A stretch of 64,000 nucleotides of DNA, from positions 186,001-250,000 of the forward strand of contig JADJHP010000008.1 of NCBI GenBank assembly GCA_016707525.1. The letters are read 5' to 3'. A program made the translations under genes and the position numbers. The DNA is from Ignavibacteriota bacterium (GTDB lineage Bacteria; Bacteroidota; Ignavibacteria; UBA10030; UBA6906). Positions within the stretch are counted from its first letter, which is position 1; every line of letters begins with the position of its first letter. Below the pieces are notes generated by a model. The model saw only the letters and a program-made list of their open reading frames with translations. It searched no databases and had not been told where the DNA came from. Shown here piece by piece: positions 60,787-64,000 of this stretch.

Positions 60787-61802
60787 TGGACCTGAACATG
60801 ATATGGTTCCTCCTCGTCGGCGTGCTGATCATCGGCTACGCCATCCTCGACGGCTTCGATCTGGGCGTCGGGGTGCTGCACCTCTTCGCACGCTCCGAAG
60901 AAGAGCGCCGGGTGCATATCAACGCCATTGGCCCGGTGTGGGATGGGAATGAAGTGTGGCTGCTCACGGGCGGCGGCGCATTGTTCGCCGCGTTCCCGAT
61001 CGTGTATGCAACCGTCTTCAGCGGATTCTATCTTGCACTGATGCTGCTGCTCGTTGCGCTGATCTTCCGGGCGGTCTCGATGGAGTTCCGCGGCAAAGTG
61101 GACTCCCCGGGCTGGAAGAAAGCATGGGACGTCGCTTTCGGGATCGGCAGTCTCCTCCCCGCCGTCCTGTTCGGCGTCGCCTTCGGGAACATCCTCCGCG
61201 GCATCCCGCTGGATGCCGCACACAACTATACGGGATCGTTCTTCACCCTGCTGAATCCGTATGCCGTCCTCATCGGCGTGCTGAGCCTCGTGCTGTTCAC
61301 GATGCACGGAGCGATCTATCTCGCCATGAAGACCGAAGGCGGACTTCAGGCCCGGATCATCCGCTGGATCTCCCCGCTGTGGATGTCGACCGTCGGACTG
61401 TATCTTATCGCGACCCTGGCCACGATGTTCGAGTCGCCGTTCCTCTTTGAAGGGATGCTCTCGAACCCGCTCTTCTATGTCCTGTTTCTCGTGCTGCTTG
61501 CCGCCTGCCTCTTCATTCCGGTCGCGGCGAAGGCAGGGCGGTACGGGCGGGCGTTCACCGCATCGTCGGTGACCATTGCGATGATGATCGGCCTGAGTGC
61601 GCTGAGCCTCTTCCCGCGGCTCGTGCCCGCACTGGACGATCTGTCCCTCAGCCTGACCATCTATAACGCTTCCTCGAGCGAGGCGACCCTGACCACGATG
61701 CTCGTGATCGCGCTCATCGGCATGCCGCTGGTGATCGCCTATACGATCTTCATCTACAGGGCGTTCAAGGGAAAAGTGGTGATCTCCGGAGATAGCTATT
61801 AG
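60786..61802 (+). CDS. cydB: Cytochrome bd oxidase subunit II
   Basis: Second core subunit of cytochrome bd. 338 residues with about eight membrane helices. Family blocks are IIGYAILDGFDLGVGVLHLF, AIGPVWDGNEVWLLTGGGAL and FAAFPIVYATVFSGFYLALM near the N terminus. The ATG shares one base with the cydA stop (TAATG). No cydX or cydDC follows. A terminator lies 30 nt downstream. Confidence 0.96.
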   Translation: MDLNMIWFLLVGVLIIGYAILDGFDLGVGVLHLFARSEEERRVHINAIGPVWDGNEVWLLTGGGALFAAFPIVYATVFSGFYLALMLLLVALIFRAVSMEFRGKVDSPGWKKAWDVAFGIGSLLPAVLFGVAFGNILRGIPLDAAHNYTGSFFTLLNPYAVLIGVLSLVLFTMHGAIYLAMKTEGGLQARIIRWISPLWMSTVGLYLIATLATMFESPFLFEGMLSNPLFYVLFLVLLAACLFIPVAAKAGRYGRAFTASSVTIAMMIGLSALSLFPRLVPALDDLSLSLTIYNASSSEATLTTMLVIALIGMPLVIAYTIFIYRAFKGKVVISGDSY

Positions 61803-61831
61803 CAAGCACGGACGCCAATGATCGAAACGGG

Positions 61832-61866
61832 AATGAAGGGAGAGTGCGTTCTCTCCCTTCATTTCC
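61832..61866 (+). terminator. Terminator after cydB
   Basis: AATGAAGGGAGAG (61832-61844) pairs with CTCTCCCTTCATT (61851-61863), loop TGCGTT, followed by TCC; ends the Rrf2-cydAB unit. The following ~110 bases are strongly pyrimidine-rich on this strand. Confidence 0.7.
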
Positions 61867-61975
61867 CGCTGTATGTCGTTCTGGGGTTCTTCCTTTTTCG
61901 TCTCTTCATTCTCTCTTCTTCGTTCTCCATCATCCGTTCTCCATTTTTCAGCATCCATTCCTCGATATTTCTGTA

Positions 61976-62004
61976 TTGATTCCTGCTCTCCTTCCCCGTA
62001 TCTT
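61976..62004 (+). promoter_or_regulatory. Promoter of the BtuF-like gene
   Basis: TTGATT (61976-61981), 17-nt spacer, TATCTT (61999-62004) followed by TTC; expected start about 62011, 29 nt before the coding region. Lies in the C/T-rich stretch after the cydB terminator. Confidence 0.6.
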
Positions 62005-62039
62005 TTCTCTCCAATGTGATCCACCCTATCGTAGGCCTC

Positions 62040-62921
62040 ATGCTGCAATCTGTTCCGATCCGCCTTGCGTTCGCACTGTGCCTTCTCGGTTCATCCGTGG
62101 CAATCGCCCAGGTGGCGGTCACCGATGACCTCCACCGCACCGTGTCCCTGCGCGCGCCCGCCCAGCGCATCGTATCGCTGGCCCCCAGCATCACCGAGTC
62201 GCTCTTCGCCATCGGCGCCGGGTTCCAGGTGGTGGGCGTGACGGATTACTGCAACTATCCGGCCGAAACGAAACTGAAGACCCGTGTCGGCGGCATGACG
62301 ACGCCATCGATCGAAACCATCGCCGCGCTCCGGCCCGACCTGATCCTCGTCAGCATGGAAGGGAACCTGCGGGAGGACTTCTCCCATCTGACCGCGCTCG
62401 GCGTTCCCGTTGCCGTGACCAACCCCCGGTCGCTGGAGGGCATTTACGGTTCGCTCACCATGCTCGGGACGCTCAGCGGACACGCGGACAGTGCGGCGAA
62501 GGTGATCCGTGTACTCCGCGCACGGGAGAAAGCCATTGCCGGGGCGAACACGCCGAACGCCCCGCGTGCGTTGCTGCTCGTCTCCATTCAGCCGCTCATT
62601 GCCGCAGGGGACCGGACATTCATCACCGAGTTGCTGACGCGTGCCGGAGCGCAGAACGTCGCTGCCGGCGTGAAGATGACCTATCCGACCCTGAACCGCG
62701 AGGCGGTCGTCCACGACGACCCCGACGTCATCTTCGTCATGTCCGATGTGCTCTCGACCCCCGAAGCCCTTGTGCAGATGTACCCCGAATGGAAACGCCT
62801 CTCCGCCGTACGGAACGGGCGCGTCCACCGCATCGACGCCGATATCGTCTCCCGTCCGGGCCCGCGGGCCGTGGATGGACTCCAGATCCTCTCGTCATTC
62901 ATTCACCGGAACAGACCATGA
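62040..62921 (+). CDS. ABC-type metal/cobalamin substrate-binding protein, BtuF-like
   Basis: 293 residues, exported (signal MLQSVPIRLAFALCLLGSSV ending near IAQ). The helical-backbone binding-protein fold is shown by LRAPAQRIVSLAPSITESLF, VVGVTDYCNYPAE, SIETIAALRPDLILVSMEGN and GAQNVAAGVKMTYPTLNREA. Members bind vitamin B12, heme or iron-siderophores; which one is not clear, and no permease or ATPase gene is adjacent in the window. GTG 62016 is an alternative start, but ATG 62040 begins at the signal peptide. Stop overlaps the next gene by 4 nt. Confidence 0.87.
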   Translation: MLQSVPIRLAFALCLLGSSVAIAQVAVTDDLHRTVSLRAPAQRIVSLAPSITESLFAIGAGFQVVGVTDYCNYPAETKLKTRVGGMTTPSIETIAALRPDLILVSMEGNLREDFSHLTALGVPVAVTNPRSLEGIYGSLTMLGTLSGHADSAAKVIRVLRAREKAIAGANTPNAPRALLLVSIQPLIAAGDRTFITELLTRAGAQNVAAGVKMTYPTLNREAVVHDDPDVIFVMSDVLSTPEALVQMYPEWKRLSAVRNGRVHRIDADIVSRPGPRAVDGLQILSSFIHRNRP

Positions 62922-63540
62922 CCACTGGGAAAGCCTTCATTGCGGTAGCCGGGAATATCGGCTCCGGCAAGTCCTCACTCACCCGCCTGCTGAGCGAGGC
63001 GAACGGATGGACACCGATGTTCGAATCGGTGGAGGACAATCCGTACCTGAGCGATTTCTACGCCGACATGAAACGGTGGTCGTTCCAGTTGCAGGTGTAT
63101 TTCCTTTCCAACCGCTTCCGTTCGCACAAGTCGATCACCGAAGGGAACAATTCCGTCGTACTCGACCGTGTGATCTACGAGGATGCCGAGATCTTCGCCA
63201 GGAACCTGTATGAGATCGGGAACATGGAAAAGCGCGACTATGAGAATTATCTCGCGCTCTATGATGTGATGACCGAGTATCTGCATCCGCCGGACCTGCT
63301 GGTGTACCTGCGGGCGAACGTGGACACACTGCTGCATCAGATCTCCCTGCGCGGGCGCGACTTCGAGAAATCCATCCGCCGCGAATACCTCGAACAGCTC
63401 AACGGGCACTACGAATCGTGGATCGCACGGTACACGAAGGGGAAACTGCTGGTGGTGGAATCGGACGGCCTGGACTTCGTGAACAGACCGGAGGACCTTC
63501 GAGCGGTCCTCGCAATGATCGGGTCGAGACTGGGCCGGTT
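62918..63540 (+). CDS. Deoxynucleoside kinase (3' end lost in bad sequence)
   Basis: About 205 recognisable residues of the dGK/dAK deoxynucleoside kinase family, which phosphorylates deoxynucleosides for salvage. P-loop VAGNIGSGKSSLTRLLSEAN; substrate segment VEDNPYLSDFYADMKRWSFQ; catalytic VVLDRVIYEDAEIFARNLYE; LVYLRANVDTLLHQISLRGR; and the lid RGRDFEKSIRREYLEQLNGH. The family is usually 205-215 residues, so the natural stop should be near 63540. There the sequence turns into homopolymer-rich text and the frame runs on meaninglessly. ATG overlaps the BtuF-like stop by 4 nt. Confidence 0.88.
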
Positions 63541-64000
63541 CCCCGGGGCCCCCGGGGGCCCCCCCCTTCCCCCGCCCCCGGCCCGCGGGGGCCCCGCCGG
63601 CTTCCCGGGGAGAGGGGGGGCCGGGGCTTTGTTTCCCCCCGCCTCCTTTTCCCCCGGCCGGGGGGCCGGGGTTTGCCTCCCGTTCCGTGGGGTTTCTTTT
63701 GAAGGAGCTCTCCCCCGTTTTCTCCCCCCCCCTTTCCTCCCCCTGTTAATAGCTTCCCCGGAAAGGACGTCGTCGCCTCCCCCCCGCCCGCGGGACCGGA
63801 TTTGGTTTTGGGCTTTGGGGGAGAGTAAGGGGTTTTTCTTTGACTCGCCGGTTGTTTTGTTTCCCCCCGCCCCCCCCGACGTTTTTGTTTTGGGGGAATT
63901 TTTTGATTTTTTTTCTTTCCTTCTTGAGGTTTGGGTTTTGTTTTTTTTCGGGGGGGGGAATTTGAAATTTTTTTTGTGTTTGTTTTTTTTGGGAGAGAAA
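63540..64000. other. Low-quality or artefactual sequence at the window end
   Basis: From about 63540 the text becomes runs of G and C, then runs of T and G, with no codon structure, no repeats of a defined unit and no relation to the rest of the window. It begins right where the kinase gene should stop. It resembles an unpolished read end or contig tail rather than biology. Confidence 0.75.

Noticed and set aside
63418..63702. Gly/Pro-rich 94-codon frame.
   Set aside because: It runs from the kinase gene in another frame into low-quality G/C-rich sequence.

Overview
The window is chromosomal DNA of a GC-rich bacterium, most likely from the Bacteroidota/Chlorobiota lineage (the Ignavibacteria/Kapabacteria side rather than class Bacteroidia). 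Four things suggest this. The ATP synthase operon stops after atpG, with no atpD or atpC. Ribosomal protein S16 carries a long Ala/Lys tail. There is a large complement of beta-barrel and DUF5916-type outer-membrane proteins. Promoters resemble the Bacteroidota TTTG-N19-TAnnTTTG type, yet Shine-Dalgarno sites are strong. The placement is inference; no marker gene was compared with a database.

Layout. 0-5 kb: tRNA-Pro(GGG) with its own promoter and terminator, two adjacent sodium:solute symporters, and a crcB-DUF190 pair followed by a very small helical protein. 5-9.8 kb: a chemoreceptor gene broken by three apparent single-base indels, the remnant of a GAF sensor, and a PAP2 phosphatase. 9.9-18.5 kb (+ strand): a DinG-like helicase, HU, then a tightly overlapping run of hybrid histidine kinase, RodZ-like protein, ligA and half a GT9-like protein, and a STAS protein with a histone-H1-like tail. 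18.5-34.5 kb (- strand): penicillin-acylase, sirtuin and pyruvate kinase genes with overlapping ends; a lipoprotein and an outer-membrane protein; then recN-cysS-OMP, mqnA, and the translation operon ffh-rpsP-KH-rimM-trmD-rplS. 34.7-41.5 kb (- strand): an M23 peptidase and a bactofilin leading directly into atpZ-atpI-atpB-E-F-H-A-G. 41.6-58.5 kb: glycosyltransferases, an alpha/beta hydrolase, a DUF5916 protein, rlmD, an ABC-F ATPase, a DUF4921 GalT-like protein, pgm, eno, and murA with a membrane gluzincin-TPR protein and a GT9 heptosyltransferase. 59-63.5 kb (+ strand): a cysteine-containing Rrf2 regulator upstream of cydAB, then a BtuF-like binding protein and a deoxynucleoside kinase.

Most of the window is core housekeeping DNA: energy (ATP synthase, cytochrome bd, pyruvate kinase, enolase), cell envelope (MurA, M23/bactofilin, RodZ-like, GT9), translation and tRNA modification, and DNA maintenance (LigA, RecN, DinG-like, HU). 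I saw no insertion sequence, prophage, CRISPR array or recognised defence system. The last ~460 bases (from about 63540) are homopolymer-rich and non-coding in character. They look like low-quality sequence and remove the 3' end of the kinase gene.

I found no convincing new multi-gene system. The best leads are the recurrent N17/TATCTT promoter architecture, the membrane gluzincin-TPR protein in the murA cluster, the bactofilin/M23-to-ATP-synthase linkage, the STAS protein with a basic tail, and the frameshifted poly-HAMP chemoreceptor.
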